Positions 19,939 to 29,860 of a stretch of 64,000 bases of DNA are shown one piece after another (position 1 is the stretch's first letter; each line of letters starts with the position of its first letter). The notes under the pieces were generated by a model. It did not search any database, had not been told where the DNA came from, and was given only the letters and a program-made list of their open reading frames with translations. Position numbers and translations under genes: made by a program. The stretch covers positions 2,356,001 through 2,420,000 of the forward strand of contig NZ_AP027041.1 in assembly GCF_027924565.1 (NCBI RefSeq), read 5' to 3'. Source of the stretch: Lysobacter auxotrophicus (GTDB lineage: Bacteria > Pseudomonadota > Gammaproteobacteria > Xanthomonadales > Xanthomonadaceae).

Positions 19939-19976
19939 AAACCGGCTGCCTTCGGGCGGCCGGTTCTGTTTTGGGC
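19939..19976 (+). terminator. rho-independent terminator of rne
   Basis: Stem AACCGGCTGCC/GGCGGCCGGTT with a TTCG tetraloop, one G-U pair, followed by CTGTTTTG; starts 28 bp after the rne stop. Confidence 0.85.
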
Positions 19977-20271
19977 CTATGGCGAAGGCGATATCGACGT
20001 CGACACGCTGCGGGATGCTTTCCGCTCAGCGCATGACGGCGGCGAAACGAACAAGACGAACAACCGAGATCGCCGCGCAGCGGGTTTCAACGTTCCGGCA
20101 TCGCATGGACGAAAGCGGTGACGTCGCAACCATGGAGTCCCGCCTGCGCGGGAATGACGTCACAAGACAACGCACACGGATGGCGTCGACGGACGCCCGA
20201 TCAACGCGATGAATGCTGCGCGCTCGACGGCGCGAAGCATGACTGGCAGCAACCCGTCACGAAGCGACCGG
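19977..20271. other. intergenic region with a REP-like element
   Basis: Nearly 300 bp between convergent rne and the gacA-type gene. Only a single REP-like palindrome (20138-20160) is recognised; open frames here lack protein character. Confidence 0.5.
20138..20160. repeat. REP-like palindrome
   Basis: TCCCGCCTGCGCGGGA followed by ATGACGT, the same consensus (GTCATTCCCGCG...CGGGAAT) as the repeats at 29651, 29722, 60444 and 60520. Confidence 0.75.
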
Positions 20272-20919
20272 TCAGATCGCCCGCGTCGGATCCATGATCC
20301 CGTAACGGCTCGCCAAGCGCGCCAGCGCGATGCTGTCGCCGATATCGAGCTTCTCGAACAGACGCGCCTTGTGCGTGTTGACCGTCTTCGCGCTCAGGCT
20401 CAGGCGCTTGGCGATGACGTCCTGCCGCAGGCCCTGGATCAGCATCAGGGCGATTTCCATCTCGCGCGGCGACAGGCTGTCGAACGGCGATGCACCGCCG
20501 TCGATGCCGGCCAGCGCGAGGTTCTGCGCGATGCCGCTGGCGAGGAAACGCTTGCCGCGCGCGACTTCGCGGATCGCGCGCAGCAGCTCCGCCGCGTCGC
20601 CGCCCTTGCCGACGTAACCGGACGCACCGGCTTCCAGCAGGCGTTTGGGCATCGGTCCGTCCTGCAGTACCGACACGATGATCACCTTGGAACCCTGCTC
20701 GCCCTTGATGATGCGCTCGGTCACTTCCAGGCCGCTCAGCCCCGGCAGGTGCAGGTCGCACAGCACCACGTCCGGCTTGAGCTTGCGGATCAGCGGCAAC
20801 GCTTCCTCGCCGCTTTCCGCGTCGCCGACCACGTCGATGTCGTTCTCGCCCGACAGGATCAGGTTCAGCCCCGTCCGCACGAGCGCGTGGTCGTCGATGA
20901 TGAAAACCCGGATTTCCAT
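20272..20919 (-). CDS. LuxR-family response regulator, GacA/UvrY-like
   Basis: 215-aa response regulator. Receiver: acidic pocket IIDDH (residues 8-12), phosphoacceptor Asp in VLCDLHLPGLSG (about residue 54), and conserved Lys in YVGKGGD. The C-terminal LuxR HTH (about 145-205): LSPREMEIALMLIQGLRQDVIAKRL and SAKTVNTHKARLFEKLDI. Similar to GacA/UvrY, which activate Csr/Rsm small RNAs. Neither a sensor kinase nor uvrC is adjacent, so the assignment rests on sequence alone. Confidence 0.88.
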   Translation of the reverse strand: MEIRVFIIDDHALVRTGLNLILSGENDIDVVGDAESGEEALPLIRKLKPDVVLCDLHLPGLSGLEVTERIIKGEQGSKVIIVSVLQDGPMPKRLLEAGASGYVGKGGDAAELLRAIREVARGKRFLASGIAQNLALAGIDGGASPFDSLSPREMEIALMLIQGLRQDVIAKRLSLSAKTVNTHKARLFEKLDIGDSIALARLASRYGIMDPTRAI

Positions 20920-21031
20920 TCCTGCTCCCGTTTGATGGCGTGTGCCCGTTGCCCGTCGAGGGCCTTTCGGCCCATCCCAAGTCCCCGGGGCTGGGGCACA
21001 CTGAACCGGATTCTAACGGGGGACCCCACCG

Positions 21032-21961
21032 ATGCACCGACTGTTAGTTGCGACCCTTCCGATCCTTTTTCTCACTGCCTGCGCCACGCCCGATGCCGCC
21101 GCGCCGTCGACGCCGGCCAGTGCGCAAGCCGCGCAGCCCGCTTCCGCGCAATGGTTGTCCGACGTGCGCGCAATCAGCGACGCGGGTGAAAACGCACAGC
21201 GCCGCGCCGCCATCGGTGCACGCCTGGACGCGCTCGACCTCGACTGGCGCAAGGCGCCGTTCGAAGCCAACGGCAAGACCGGCGAGAACCTCATCGCGAA
21301 CGTTGCCGGCCCGACGGATGCGCCGCTGCTGCTGATCGGCGCGCATTCGGACCGCGTCGCGGTCGGCCACGGCGCGACCGACAACGCCTCCGGCAGCGCG
21401 GCCGTGCTCGCGCTGGCCGAGCGCTTCCAGCGCCAGCCGCTGAAGCACCACCGCGTCGCCATCGCCTTCTGGGATCTGGAAGAAGAAGGCCTGCTCGGTT
21501 CCAAGGCGTTCGTCGCCGACGGTTCCACCAGGCCGGCGCTGTACGTGAACTTCGACGTGTTCGGCTGGGGCGACACGCTGTGGATGATGGCGCCGGCGCA
21601 GAAGCAGACGGCGCTGGTCGACAGCAGCCGCGCCGCGACGCAGGCGCTGCGGCTGGGTTTCTCGCCGGGCGAGCAGTATCCGCCGACCGATCACCTGCCC
21701 TTCCTGCGCGCCGACTGGCCGGCGGTGTCGTACTCGCTGGTGGGCGCCGATGAAGTCGCGCAGGTGCTGGAGGCTTACGCCGGCAAGAAGCCGCGCACGC
21801 CTGCGAAGGTGATGCGCGTGATCCACACCGACCAGGACGTGCTCGGCCAGATCGACGCGCAAGCCGCGGTGCGCGGTGTCGACGCGGTCGAACGCGCGCT
21901 TCGCGAGTGGGATGCGATGTCGGCCGCTTCGTCCACCACGACGTCCGAAAGCGGCCGGTAA
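21032..21961 (+). CDS. M28 family zinc peptidase (lipoprotein)
   Basis: 309-aa aminopeptidase-like protein with a signal peptide and lipobox LTAC (Cys about residue 17). The five co-catalytic zinc/acid positions of M28 are visible in order: His in GAHSDR, Asp in ATDNASGSAA, Glu-Glu in DLEEEGLLGS, Asp in YVNFDVFGW and His near IHTDQD. Likely anchored at the cell envelope and degrading peptides. It is shorter than many secreted M28 enzymes because no PA or C-terminal domain is present. Confidence 0.88.
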   Translation: MHRLLVATLPILFLTACATPDAAAPSTPASAQAAQPASAQWLSDVRAISDAGENAQRRAAIGARLDALDLDWRKAPFEANGKTGENLIANVAGPTDAPLLLIGAHSDRVAVGHGATDNASGSAAVLALAERFQRQPLKHHRVAIAFWDLEEEGLLGSKAFVADGSTRPALYVNFDVFGWGDTLWMMAPAQKQTALVDSSRAATQALRLGFSPGEQYPPTDHLPFLRADWPAVSYSLVGADEVAQVLEAYAGKKPRTPAKVMRVIHTDQDVLGQIDAQAAVRGVDAVERALREWDAMSAASSTTTSESGR

Positions 21962-22016
21962 AGCCGCCGGAACGCTGCGAACATCCGTCGCGTCGTCCCG
22001 ACCATCGAGGCCCACC

Positions 22017-22826
22017 ATGCACGCCCGCAATGCCGAACACGCCGAACGTTTCCGCACGCTGCACACGCGCGGCGTCTTGCGCCTTGCCAACGCATGGGAT
22101 GCCGGAAGCGCGCGCCTGATCGAAAGTCTCGGCGCGCCGGCCATCGCCACCACCAGCGCGGGCGTGGCGTGGGCACGCGGTTACGTGGACGGCGATGTGC
22201 TGCCGATCGAGCGCCTGCTCGATACGGCGAAAGACATCGCGCGCGTCATCCGCGTACCGCTGTCGGTCGACATGGAGGGCGGCTATTCGGACGATCCGGC
22301 CGCCGTCGCGACGAACGTCGTGCGCGCGGCGGACGCCGGCGCGGTCGGCATCAACCTCGAGGACGGCGGCGGTTCGCCGGATGCGCTGTGCGCCAAGTTG
22401 TCGCGCATCCGCGAAGCGCTCGCCGCGCGCGGGCTGGACGTCTACGTCAACGCGCGCACCGACGTGTACCTGCGCGGCCTCGCGCCACCGGACGAGCGCA
22501 TCGCCGCGGTGCTCGAACGCGCCGCGCGTTACCGCGACGCCGGCGCCGACGGCCTCTTTGTTCCGGGCCTGACCGATGCCGGTGCGATCCGCGAGATCGC
22601 ATCCGGCGCCGGCCTGCCGCTCAACGTGATGCTGCGCCCCGGCCTGCCCGCGCTGGAGGAACTGGAGGCGCTCGGCGTGCGCCGCCTCAGCGCGGGCTCG
22701 GACCTCGCCGAAGCCGTGTTCGCGCACGTGGGCGCCCTCGCCGGCGCCTTCCTGCAGGACGGTCGCGCCGCACCTGGCGAGCGCATGGCGTATGGGGCGG
22801 TCAACGCGCTGTTCTGCGATCGATGA
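22017..22826 (+). CDS. isocitrate lyase/PEP mutase family protein
   Basis: 269-aa TIM-barrel protein of the PEP mutase/isocitrate lyase superfamily. Recognisable positions: LANAWDAGSARLIE at strand one, SVDMEGGYSDDP (Mg-binding acidic loop), VGINLEDGG and YVNARTDVYL. The specific KxCGH lyase motif is absent, so it is not isocitrate lyase or methylisocitrate lyase; members of this subgroup include oxaloacetate decarboxylase-like and carboxyphosphoenolpyruvate enzymes. The substrate cannot be inferred. Confidence 0.85.
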   Translation: MHARNAEHAERFRTLHTRGVLRLANAWDAGSARLIESLGAPAIATTSAGVAWARGYVDGDVLPIERLLDTAKDIARVIRVPLSVDMEGGYSDDPAAVATNVVRAADAGAVGINLEDGGGSPDALCAKLSRIREALAARGLDVYVNARTDVYLRGLAPPDERIAAVLERAARYRDAGADGLFVPGLTDAGAIREIASGAGLPLNVMLRPGLPALEELEALGVRRLSAGSDLAEAVFAHVGALAGAFLQDGRAAPGERMAYGAVNALFCDR

Positions 22827-22976
22827 GACGCAACCGGCCAGGATCGCCGTGTCGAAGGGCGTGATCGTCCCGACTTCGCAGCTCGATTGCGTTCGAACAA
22901 AGTCGCGCAACCTCTTGATTCCTGAGTGTCGCAGCCGGTGATACACCGCCGCGCTTAGATCGGCCCAAGCCCGGGC

Positions 22977-23005
22977 TTGCCCGCGGCCGCGAAGGTAAAT
23001 AGATT
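22977..23005 (+). promoter_or_regulatory. promoter of the lexA2-imuA-imuB-dnaE2 operon
   Basis: A -35 element TTGCCC (22977-22982), exact 17-bp spacer and -10 element TAGATT (23000-23005), 24 bp before the lexA2 start. The -10 lies inside the operator palindrome. Confidence 0.75.
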
Positions 23006-23012
23006 TTTACCT
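22993..23012. promoter_or_regulatory. LexA2 operator (inverted repeat over -10)
   Basis: AGGTAAA-6 bp-TTTACCT. The spacer is exactly the predicted -10 hexamer, so repressor binding would block polymerase. Its place before lexA2 suggests autoregulation; the half-site differs from the enterobacterial CTGT-N8-ACAG box. Binding is inferred. Confidence 0.7.
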
Positions 23013-23029
23013 CAGCCAGGCCCGTATCG

Positions 23030-23650
23030 ATGTCCGACCTCACCGCTCGCCAGGCGCAGATCCTCGCCTTCATCCAGGATCACACCGACGCCGAAGGCCT
23101 GCCTCCGACGCTGCAGCAGATCGCCGATGCATTCGGCTTCCGCCAGGCCTGCGCGGCGCACAAGCACGTCCGGCGGCTGGAACAGGCCGGGCATCTGCAG
23201 GTGCGGCCGAACCAGGCGCGCGGAATCCGTCTCGCCTCGCGGACGTCGACGCCGCAGCGCGAGGACGACCGCCTCACCCTCGCCGTACTCGGTCGTGTCG
23301 CCGCGGGCGCGCCGATCGGCGCCGATGCGGGGATCGAGCGCGAGCTGCGCATCGACCGCGCGCTGTTCGCCACCGTGCCGGATTACCTGCTGCGCGTGCA
23401 GGGCGATTCGATGCGCGAGGAAGGCATCTTCGATGGCGATCTGGTCGCGGTGAAACGCGCGAGCGATGCGCGCGACGGGCAGATCGTCATCGCGCGCATC
23501 GACGAGGAAATCACCATCAAGCGGCTGGAGCGCAACGCGCACGGCCTCCGGTTGTTGCCGCGCAATCCCGACTATCCGCCGATCGAGATCGCGCCGGGTT
23601 GCGATTTCGCCATCGAAGGGCTGTATTGCGGCCTGGTGCGTACCGACTGA
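23030..23650 (+). CDS. LexA-type SOS repressor (LexA2, imu operon)
   Basis: 206-aa self-cleaving repressor. The winged-helix N-terminus begins LTARQAQILAFIQDHT; the cleavage site Ala92-Gly93 lies in RVAAGAPIGA; the catalytic dyad is Ser127 (GDSMREEGI) and Lys164 (EITIKRLE), spaced 37 residues as in E. coli LexA (Ser119/Lys156). It is the first gene of lexA2-imuA-imuB-dnaE2; its stop overlaps the imuA start. Many proteobacteria with this cassette have a second LexA elsewhere, so this copy probably serves the cassette itself. Confidence 0.93.
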   Translation: MSDLTARQAQILAFIQDHTDAEGLPPTLQQIADAFGFRQACAAHKHVRRLEQAGHLQVRPNQARGIRLASRTSTPQREDDRLTLAVLGRVAAGAPIGADAGIERELRIDRALFATVPDYLLRVQGDSMREEGIFDGDLVAVKRASDARDGQIVIARIDEEITIKRLERNAHGLRLLPRNPDYPPIEIAPGCDFAIEGLYCGLVRTD

Positions 23651-24291
23651 TGGCCGCCCAGGTCGTCCCGCTCGAATCGTTGCTGTCCGCGCGTACCGTC
23701 TGGCGCGCGGGACGTCAGGCCGCGCCTGCGCCGCTGGGCGAATCCACCGGTTTCGCCACGCTCGATGCGCTGCTGCCGCACGGCGGCTGGCCGCAGGGCG
23801 CGTTGAGCGAGCTGCTGATTCCGGCCGAAGGCGTGGGCGAACTGACGCTGCTCATGCCGACCCTCGCGCGCATGACGCAGGCCGGGCGGCTGGTCGCGTT
23901 GATCGCGCCGCCGTTCTGTCCCTACGCGCCGGCGTGGCAGCGCGCGGGCGTGGATCTGCGTTACCTGGAGATCGTCGACACGAACGCGCAGGCCGGCACG
24001 AAGGGCGCGCTATGGGCGTTCGAACAATGCCTGCGCAGCGCGGCGTTTTCGGCCGTGCTGGGCTGGCCTTCGAATGCCGACGGTCCGGCGCTGCGCCGCC
24101 TGCAGGTGGCCGCGGACACCGGCGAATGCCTCGGCTTCGCCGTGCGCGACAGCAAACACGCCGACAACCCCTCCCCCGCCGCGCTGCGCATCGAGCGCGT
24201 CGAAAACGACTGGCGCATCCGCAAATGCCGCGGCGGCCAGGTTCCCTCGCAAGGATTCGCGCCACCGTCGCACGCCGTTTCGCCGGGCTGA
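23650..24291 (+). CDS. imuA: ImuA (translesion mutagenesis accessory protein)
   Basis: 213-aa RecA/SulA-like protein that works with ImuB and DnaE2 in error-prone lesion bypass. Family marks: FATLDALLPHGGWPQGALSE, a stretch resembling a RecA core, and LVALIAPPFCPYAPAWQRAGVDL. A full Walker A GKT is not evident, as usual for this group. ATG 23650 overlaps the lexA2 stop by one base (TGATG), implying coupled translation. The C-terminus is rich in charged residues and may contact partners. Confidence 0.9.
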   Translation: MAAQVVPLESLLSARTVWRAGRQAAPAPLGESTGFATLDALLPHGGWPQGALSELLIPAEGVGELTLLMPTLARMTQAGRLVALIAPPFCPYAPAWQRAGVDLRYLEIVDTNAQAGTKGALWAFEQCLRSAAFSAVLGWPSNADGPALRRLQVAADTGECLGFAVRDSKHADNPSPAALRIERVENDWRIRKCRGGQVPSQGFAPPSHAVSPG

Positions 24292-24300
24292 GGCCGCACC

Positions 24301-25755
24301 GTGCTCTGGGCCTGCATCCGCCTGCCGCATCTGGCGCTCGACGCCGTCCTTCGCGACGTCGACGATCCCGCGCGTCCGCTCGCCCTGGTCACCGGTCCCG
24401 CGCAGTTGCGCACGTTGCACGCGGTGAATGCGCCGGCAGCCGAAGCCGGGCTTCGTCCCGGCATGCGCCTGACCGCCGCCAACGCCTTGTGCGCGCAGGC
24501 CGCGCTGCACGATCACGATGCCGATCGCGATGCACGCGCGCACCGTTTCCTCGCCGCGTGGGCATACCGCCACAGTTCGCTGGTGAGCGCGCAATGGCGG
24601 GGCGCGATCGCGCTGGAAGCCAGCGCGAGCTTCCGCCTGTTCGGGCCGTGGCCGAAGCTGGAAGCCAAACTGCGCCGCGAACTGGACGCACTGGGTTTCC
24701 AGCATCGCATCGCGTTGGCGCCGACGCCGCGCGCCGCGCAGGTGTTCGCGGGGTTGCGCGATGGCTATGCGCTGCCCGATCGCGATGCGCTCGGGCCCAC
24801 GCTCGACCGCGTGCCGATTCGCCGCGCCGCGTTGCCCGACGACGCCGGCACGCGCCTGTACCGCATGGGCATCCGTTCGCTGAAGGAACTGCGCCAGTTG
24901 CCCCGCGATGGCATCCGGCGGCGCTTCGGCCTGCCGCTGCTGGAGCACCTGGATCGCCTCTACGGCACCGCCGACGATCCGTTGGACTGCTACCAGCCGC
25001 CCGATCATTTCGATGCGCGCGTCGAGCTGGGTTACGAGGTCGAAAGCCACCAGGCGCTGCTGTTCCCGCTGCGGCGTCTGGTGAACGACCTGGCCGTGTA
25101 CCTGTCGGCGCGCGACGGCGGCGTGCAGCGTTTCGTGATCCGTCTCGAACATGAGGTGCTCAGGCGCGAGGCCGGCGTGCGCGAGAAAAGCCACACCGAC
25201 GTGCAGGTGGGCCTGCTTGCCGCCGAACGCGACGCCGCGCTGCTGATGGACATCGCGCGCAACCGCCTGGAGCAGGCGTCGATCGACAAGCCCGTCGTCG
25301 GGCTGCGCCTTCTCGCGCGCGAGTTGCCGCCGTTCGTACCGGCCGCGCGCGACCTGTTCGACACGCGGCCGTCGCAGGCGATGCCGTGGCCACAGTTGCG
25401 CGAACGCCTGCGCGCGCGGCTCGGCGACGATGCGGTGTACCGCATCGCGCCCACCGGCGATCCGCGCCCGGAACGCGCATGGCGCACCGCCGGCGCCGAG
25501 GAGGACGCCGCATGCGTCACGCCCGCGCCCGTGCGCCCGCCCCGCCCCACGTGGCTGCTCAAGCATCCGGTACCGCTGAGGCAATCCGGCCTGCGCATCG
25601 TGTCCGGCCCGGAACGCCTGGAAAGCGGCTGGTGGGACGACGACGACGCGCGCCGCGATTACTACGTGCTGGAAACCCCGCAGGGCCAGCGCGCCTGGGC
25701 TTTCGCCGATCCCGGAAAACGCGGCGAATGGATGCTGCACGGCTGGTTCGCATGA
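24301..25755 (+). CDS. imuB: ImuB (catalytically inactive Y-family polymerase-like protein)
   Basis: 484-aa DinB-like scaffold of the mutasome. It keeps the Y-family fold (N-terminal [26 protein letters not shown] palm strand; helix-hairpin-helix [22 protein letters not shown]) but lacks the paired acidic metal ligands (SxDE), as ImuB does; it recruits DnaE2 and the beta clamp rather than polymerising. The start is GTG 24301, 9 bp after imuA. The stop overlaps the dnaE2 start by four bases (ATGA). Confidence 0.92.
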   Translation: MLWACIRLPHLALDAVLRDVDDPARPLALVTGPAQLRTLHAVNAPAAEAGLRPGMRLTAANALCAQAALHDHDADRDARAHRFLAAWAYRHSSLVSAQWRGAIALEASASFRLFGPWPKLEAKLRRELDALGFQHRIALAPTPRAAQVFAGLRDGYALPDRDALGPTLDRVPIRRAALPDDAGTRLYRMGIRSLKELRQLPRDGIRRRFGLPLLEHLDRLYGTADDPLDCYQPPDHFDARVELGYEVESHQALLFPLRRLVNDLAVYLSARDGGVQRFVIRLEHEVLRREAGVREKSHTDVQVGLLAAERDAALLMDIARNRLEQASIDKPVVGLRLLARELPPFVPAARDLFDTRPSQAMPWPQLRERLRARLGDDAVYRIAPTGDPRPERAWRTAGAEEDAACVTPAPVRPPRPTWLLKHPVPLRQSGLRIVSGPERLESGWWDDDDARRDYYVLETPQGQRAWAFADPGKRGEWMLHGWFA

Positions 25756-28700
25756 GCTGGGACGACGCCATCGACGGCGTGGATCGCGAAACGCCGGGCG
25801 ATCACATCCCGCGCGCGTTGCAGGTCGGCCTGCGGCTTCGCCATGCGGCCAACGACGACATCGACGACGACGCGCCGCCGTACGCCGAACTGCATTGCCT
25901 GTCCGATTTCAGCTTTCTGCGCGGCGCGGCGAGCGCGGAGCAGCTGTTCGAACGCGCACGGCAATGCGGCTACCAGGCATTGGCGATCACCGACGAATGC
26001 TCGCTCGCCGGCATCGTGCGCGGACTGGAAGCGTCCCGCGCGACCGGCGTGCGGCTGATCGTCGGCAGTGAATTCCGCCTCACCGACGGCACGCGCTTCG
26101 TCCTGCTGGTCGAGAACCCCGCCGGTTACACGCGCCTGTGCGAACTCATCACGCGCGGCCGCCGCGCGGCGGGGAAAGGCACCTACAAGCTCGCGCGCGC
26201 CGACGTGGAGGCGGTGTTCGCATGCCGCGACCCCGGCGTGTTCGCGCTGTGGCTGCCCGACCACGCGCCCGGGAAAAACCCGGACGAACACGCCGGTCGG
26301 TGGCTACGTACCCTGTTCGGCGACCGCACTCACCTGGCCGTCGAACTGCACCGCGAGGACGACGACGACGCGCGTCTGCGCATGCTGCTCGCGCTCTCGC
26401 AATCGCTTCAGATCACGCCGATCGCAACCGGCGACGTGCACATGGCCACGCGCCGGCAGCGCATGCTGCAGGACACGATGACCGCCATCCGGCATAACCT
26501 GCCGCTGGACGAGTGCGGCGCGCACCTGTTCCGCAACGGCGAGCGCCACCTGCGCGCGCGACGCACGATCGCCAACATCCATCCGCACGCATTGCTCGAC
26601 GCCGCGGTGAAACTTGCCGCTCGCTGCGCATTCGATCTCGGCGAAAAACTGCCCTATCAATACCCGAAAGAGCTGGTCCCCGAAGGCGAAACGCCGGCCT
26701 CGCACCTGCGCGCGCTGACGATGGCCGGCATGCGCAAGCGATGGCCCGAGGGCGCATCGGAAAAGGTGAAGAACCAGATCGAGAACGAACTGGCGCTGAT
26801 CGCGAAGAAGCAGTACGAAGCCTTCTTCCTCACCGTCGAGGACATCGTGCGCCATGCGCGCGAACGCGGGATCCTGTGCCAGGGTCGCGGTTCGTCGGCC
26901 AATTCGGCGGTGTGTTACGCGCTGGGGATCACCGCGGTCAACCCCGACGAAAGCCGCCTGCTGATGGCGCGCTTCATTTCCGAAGAACGCGACGAGCCGC
27001 CCGACATCGACGTGGATTTCGAGCACGAACGCCGCGAGGAAGTGCTCCAGTACGTCTACAACAAGTACGGACGCGAACGTGCGGCGCTGGCCGCGACGGT
27101 GATCCGCTATCGCGGCAAGAGCGCCGTTCGCGACGTCGCAAAAGCGTTCGGTCTTCCGCCGGATCAGATCGCACTGCTCGCCGGTTGCTACGGTTGGGGC
27201 AACGCGGGAACGGAGATGGAACAGCGCCTCACCGAAACCGGCTTCGACCCCAACAACCCGCTGATCCTGCGCGTGCTGGCCATCACCGCGCAGCTGGAGA
27301 ACCATCCGCGCCACCTGTCGCAGCATGTCGGCGGTTTCGTGATATCGCAGGCACCGCTGTCCACCGTGGTGCCGGTGGAAAACGCGGCGATGGACGACCG
27401 CACCATCATCCAGTGGGACAAGGACGACCTGGAGACGATGAAGTTGCTGAAGGTCGATTGCCTCGCGCTGGGCATGCTGACCTGCATCCGCAAGGCGATC
27501 GCGCTGGTGGAGAAACATCGCGGCCGCAAGCTCGACATCGCCACGATCCCCGCCGACGACAAGCCCACCTACGCGATGATCCAGCGCGCCGACACGGTGG
27601 GCGTGTTCCAGATCGAATCGCGCGCGCAGATGACGATGCTGCCGCGCCTGAAACCCGAGAAGTTCTACGACCTCGTCATCGAAGTGGCGATCGTACGGCC
27701 CGGTCCGATCCAGGGCGGCATGGTGCATCCGTACCTCAAGCGTCGCATGAAGCAGGAACCGGTGGAGTATCCCTCGCCGGAACTGGAGGAAATCCTCAAG
27801 CCCACGCTGGGCGTTCCGCTGTTCCAGGAACAGGTGATGGAACTGGTCATCGCCGCGGCGAATTACTCGCCCGGCGAAGCCGACAAGTTGCGGCGTTCGA
27901 TGGCTGCATGGGGCATCAGCGGCGACATGGAGCCGCATCGCCAGCTCATTCGCCAGCGCATGCTCGCCAACCAGTACAAGCCCGAGTTCATCGACCAGAT
28001 CTTCGATCAGATCAAGGGCTTCGGCTCCTACGGTTTCCCGCAGAGCCACGCGGCGTCGTTCGCCAAACTCGTCTACGTGAGTTGCTGGCTCAAGCGGCAC
28101 GAGCCGGCGGCGTTCGCGTGCGCGCTGCTGAATTCGCAACCGATGGGCTTCTATTCGCCCAGCCAGATCGTGCAGGACGCGCGGCGCGGCGCCCCGAAGC
28201 GCGCCGTCGACGAGTTCGCCGACGAGCAAGCCCGCGCGCGCGCGATGCGCGAAGCCGTGGACGTGCTGCCGGTCGACGTGATGCACAGCGACTGGGATTG
28301 CACACTGGTCGGCGGCGATGCGCGCACGCAGCCGGCGATCCGGCTGGGGTTGCGCGAAGTCAAAGGGCTGTCGGAAGCGGCGGCGAACGCCATCGTCGCC
28401 GCACGCGCGCGTCGTGCATTCACCGACCTGCAGGATCTGCGGCAGCGCGCCGGCCTGGACGAGAAAACCTGCAAGGCGCTGGCCGAAGCCGATGCGCTCA
28501 AGAGCCTCGTCGGCCATCGTCATCAGGCGCGCTGGTCGGTAGCCGGGCTCGAACGTCGCCGGCCGCTGTTGCCCGGCAGCCCGGACGAGGACCGGCTCGA
28601 CCTGCCCGCCCCGCGCATCGGGGAGGAAATCCTGTCCGACTACCGCGCCACCGGCCTGAGCCTGTCGTCGCATCCGATGGCGCTGCTGCGGCCGCAGCTG

Positions 28701-29033
28701 GACGCGCAACGCATCAAGGGATCGCGCGACCTGCGCGAGGCGCGCCATGGGCGCGGCGTGCACGTCGCCGGCCTGGTCACGCAGCGCCAGCGTCCCGCCA
28801 CGGCCAAGGGCACGATCTTCGTCACGCTGGAAGACGAGCATGGGATGATCAACGTGATCGTCTGGCCCGACCTCGCCGCGCGCCAGCGCAAGCCGCTGCT
28901 GGATTCCACGCTGCTGGCCGTGCGCGGCCGCTGGGAACGCGTGGACGGCGTGGAGCACCTCATCGCCGCGCATCTGACCGACCTGAGCGGACTGCTGGGC
29001 GAGCTGCAGTCGCCGTCGCGGGATTTCCGCTGA
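25752..29033 (+). CDS. dnaE2: error-prone DNA polymerase DnaE2
   Basis: 1093-aa C-family polymerase alpha subunit for SOS-induced translesion synthesis. PHP domain from about residue 43 ([17 protein letters not shown]), where the metal-binding HxH of active PHP exonucleases is changed to HCLSDF. The palm carries the catalytic aspartates in [14 protein letters not shown] (about residue 417), with [16 protein letters not shown] before it; later come [25 protein letters not shown], a helix-hairpin-helix region, and the OB-fold near the C-terminus ([19 protein letters not shown]). Size is typical of DnaE2 (about 1050-1090 aa). It ends the lexA2 operon. Confidence 0.96.
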   Translation: MSWDDAIDGVDRETPGDHIPRALQVGLRLRHAANDDIDDDAPPYAELHCLSDFSFLRGAASAEQLFERARQCGYQALAITDECSLAGIVRGLEASRATGVRLIVGSEFRLTDGTRFVLLVENPAGYTRLCELITRGRRAAGKGTYKLARADVEAVFACRDPGVFALWLPDHAPGKNPDEHAGRWLRTLFGDRTHLAVELHREDDDDARLRMLLALSQSLQITPIATGDVHMATRRQRMLQDTMTAIRHNLPLDECGAHLFRNGERHLRARRTIANIHPHALLDAAVKLAARCAFDLGEKLPYQYPKELVPEGETPASHLRALTMAGMRKRWPEGASEKVKNQIENELALIAKKQYEAFFLTVEDIVRHARERGILCQGRGSSANSAVCYALGITAVNPDESRLLMARFISEERDEPPDIDVDFEHERREEVLQYVYNKYGRERAALAATVIRYRGKSAVRDVAKAFGLPPDQIALLAGCYGWGNAGTEMEQRLTETGFDPNNPLILRVLAITAQLENHPRHLSQHVGGFVISQAPLSTVVPVENAAMDDRTIIQWDKDDLETMKLLKVDCLALGMLTCIRKAIALVEKHRGRKLDIATIPADDKPTYAMIQRADTVGVFQIESRAQMTMLPRLKPEKFYDLVIEVAIVRPGPIQGGMVHPYLKRRMKQEPVEYPSPELEEILKPTLGVPLFQEQVMELVIAAANYSPGEADKLRRSMAAWGISGDMEPHRQLIRQRMLANQYKPEFIDQIFDQIKGFGSYGFPQSHAASFAKLVYVSCWLKRHEPAAFACALLNSQPMGFYSPSQIVQDARRGAPKRAVDEFADEQARARAMREAVDVLPVDVMHSDWDCTLVGGDARTQPAIRLGLREVKGLSEAAANAIVAARARRAFTDLQDLRQRAGLDEKTCKALAEADALKSLVGHRHQARWSVAGLERRRPLLPGSPDEDRLDLPAPRIGEEILSDYRATGLSLSSHPMALLRPQLDAQRIKGSRDLREARHGRGVHVAGLVTQRQRPATAKGTIFVTLEDEHGMINVIVWPDLAARQRKPLLDSTLLAVRGRWERVDGVEHLIAAHLTDLSGLLGELQSPSRDFR

Positions 29034-29078
29034 ACCGGACCGGATGTCCGGCCGGGCCCGCTCGCCACGTCTAAGACG

Positions 29079-29543
29079 ATGCAGGTCCGCGCACCGCGCC
29101 AGCGTCCTTCACAGCCGAGGCTGTCAGTGGAAGCACCCCGTTATTTCGTCACCTACCGGCATCCGCAGAGCGGGCGAACGATCACGCGCGTGTTCGGGCG
29201 CTTCGTCGATCCCGTGCTCGCCGACCGCATCGCACGCGCGCAACTGGGCGAGGCCGGCTGCGAAGTGCTCCACGTCCGCGCCGAAACGCCGACCGAAGCG
29301 CTGCATCACCGCATCTCGCGCAGCATCACCCGCACGCTGCGCATCGCCCTGGGCACGGGGCTCTCGCTGCTCGCCTGGCATGCGCTCTTCCTTCGGAGCA
29401 GCCCGCGCATCAGCGACATGCCGCTGGGCCGGCTCACGCTCGGCATGCTGCTGACGTTCGGTTTCCACGCCGCGCTGATGGTCGCCGCGCTGGTGTTCTG
29501 CTGGGACATCGCGTTCGGCGAGGGGCCTTATAACGGACGCTAG
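29079..29543 (+). CDS. hypothetical membrane protein, 154 aa
   Basis: A soluble N-terminal part (VTYRHPQSGRTITRVFGRFVD, resembling a short beta-rich domain, and EAGCEVLHVRAETPTEALHHR) precedes two transmembrane helices at about 86-106 and 119-146. Not assigned to a family. ATG 29079 has a weak ribosome-binding site; GTG 29127 after GAGG is a likely alternative start. It follows dnaE2 by 45 bp but its composition and content suggest an unrelated function. Confidence 0.6.
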   Translation: MQVRAPRQRPSQPRLSVEAPRYFVTYRHPQSGRTITRVFGRFVDPVLADRIARAQLGEAGCEVLHVRAETPTEALHHRISRSITRTLRIALGTGLSLLAWHALFLRSSPRISDMPLGRLTLGMLLTFGFHAALMVAALVFCWDIAFGEGPYNGR

Positions 29544-29552
29544 GTCGTCGTC

Positions 29553-29657
29553 CCCTCGTTCGAAGCCGTCATCCTCTTTTTCGAAGCCGTCATCCCCTCG
29601 TTCGAAGCCGTCATCCTCTTTTTCGAAGCCGTCATCCCCTCTTTCGAAACCGTCATC
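29553..29657. repeat. tandem repeat, five 21-bp units
   Basis: Five head-to-tail 21-bp units alternating CCCTCGTTCGAAGCCGTCATC and CTCTTTTTCGAAGCCGTCATC-type versions, each with a TTCGAA core (last one TTTCGAAACC). The last unit runs into the GTCATC start of a REP-like element, so the array probably expanded from its edge. It also creates a long spurious open frame on the minus strand. Confidence 0.9.
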
Positions 29658-29680
29658 CCCGCGAAGGCGGGGATCCAGCG
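29651..29680. repeat. REP-like element
   Basis: CGTCATCCCCGCGAAGGCGG-type palindrome (ATCCCCGC GAA GGCGGGGAT), in inverted orientation to the copy at 29722. Confidence 0.8.
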
Positions 29681-29721
29681 TCCCGTCGCATCACGCAATC
29701 CGCAAAGCCTCCGCATCGACA

Positions 29722-29752
29722 GCGGGATTCCCGCCTTCGCGGGAATGACGGT
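29722..29752. repeat. REP-like element, inverted partner
   Basis: Palindrome ATTCCCGCCTTCGCGGGAAT followed by GACGG; together with 29651 it forms an inverted pair around 41 bp. Confidence 0.8.
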
Positions 29753-29860
29753 TGCGGAGTGATCCAGCTTCCCGCCTTGCCACGACCGCAGCACGGATCG
29801 CAAAACGAACGGCCACCCGCCCCGTACAATGCCCGCCCCTACCCGCGCGCGGACACCCCG

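Noticed and set aside
29553-29657. Possible CRISPR array
   Set aside because: The 21-bp units are contiguous with no unique spacers and no cas genes are present.
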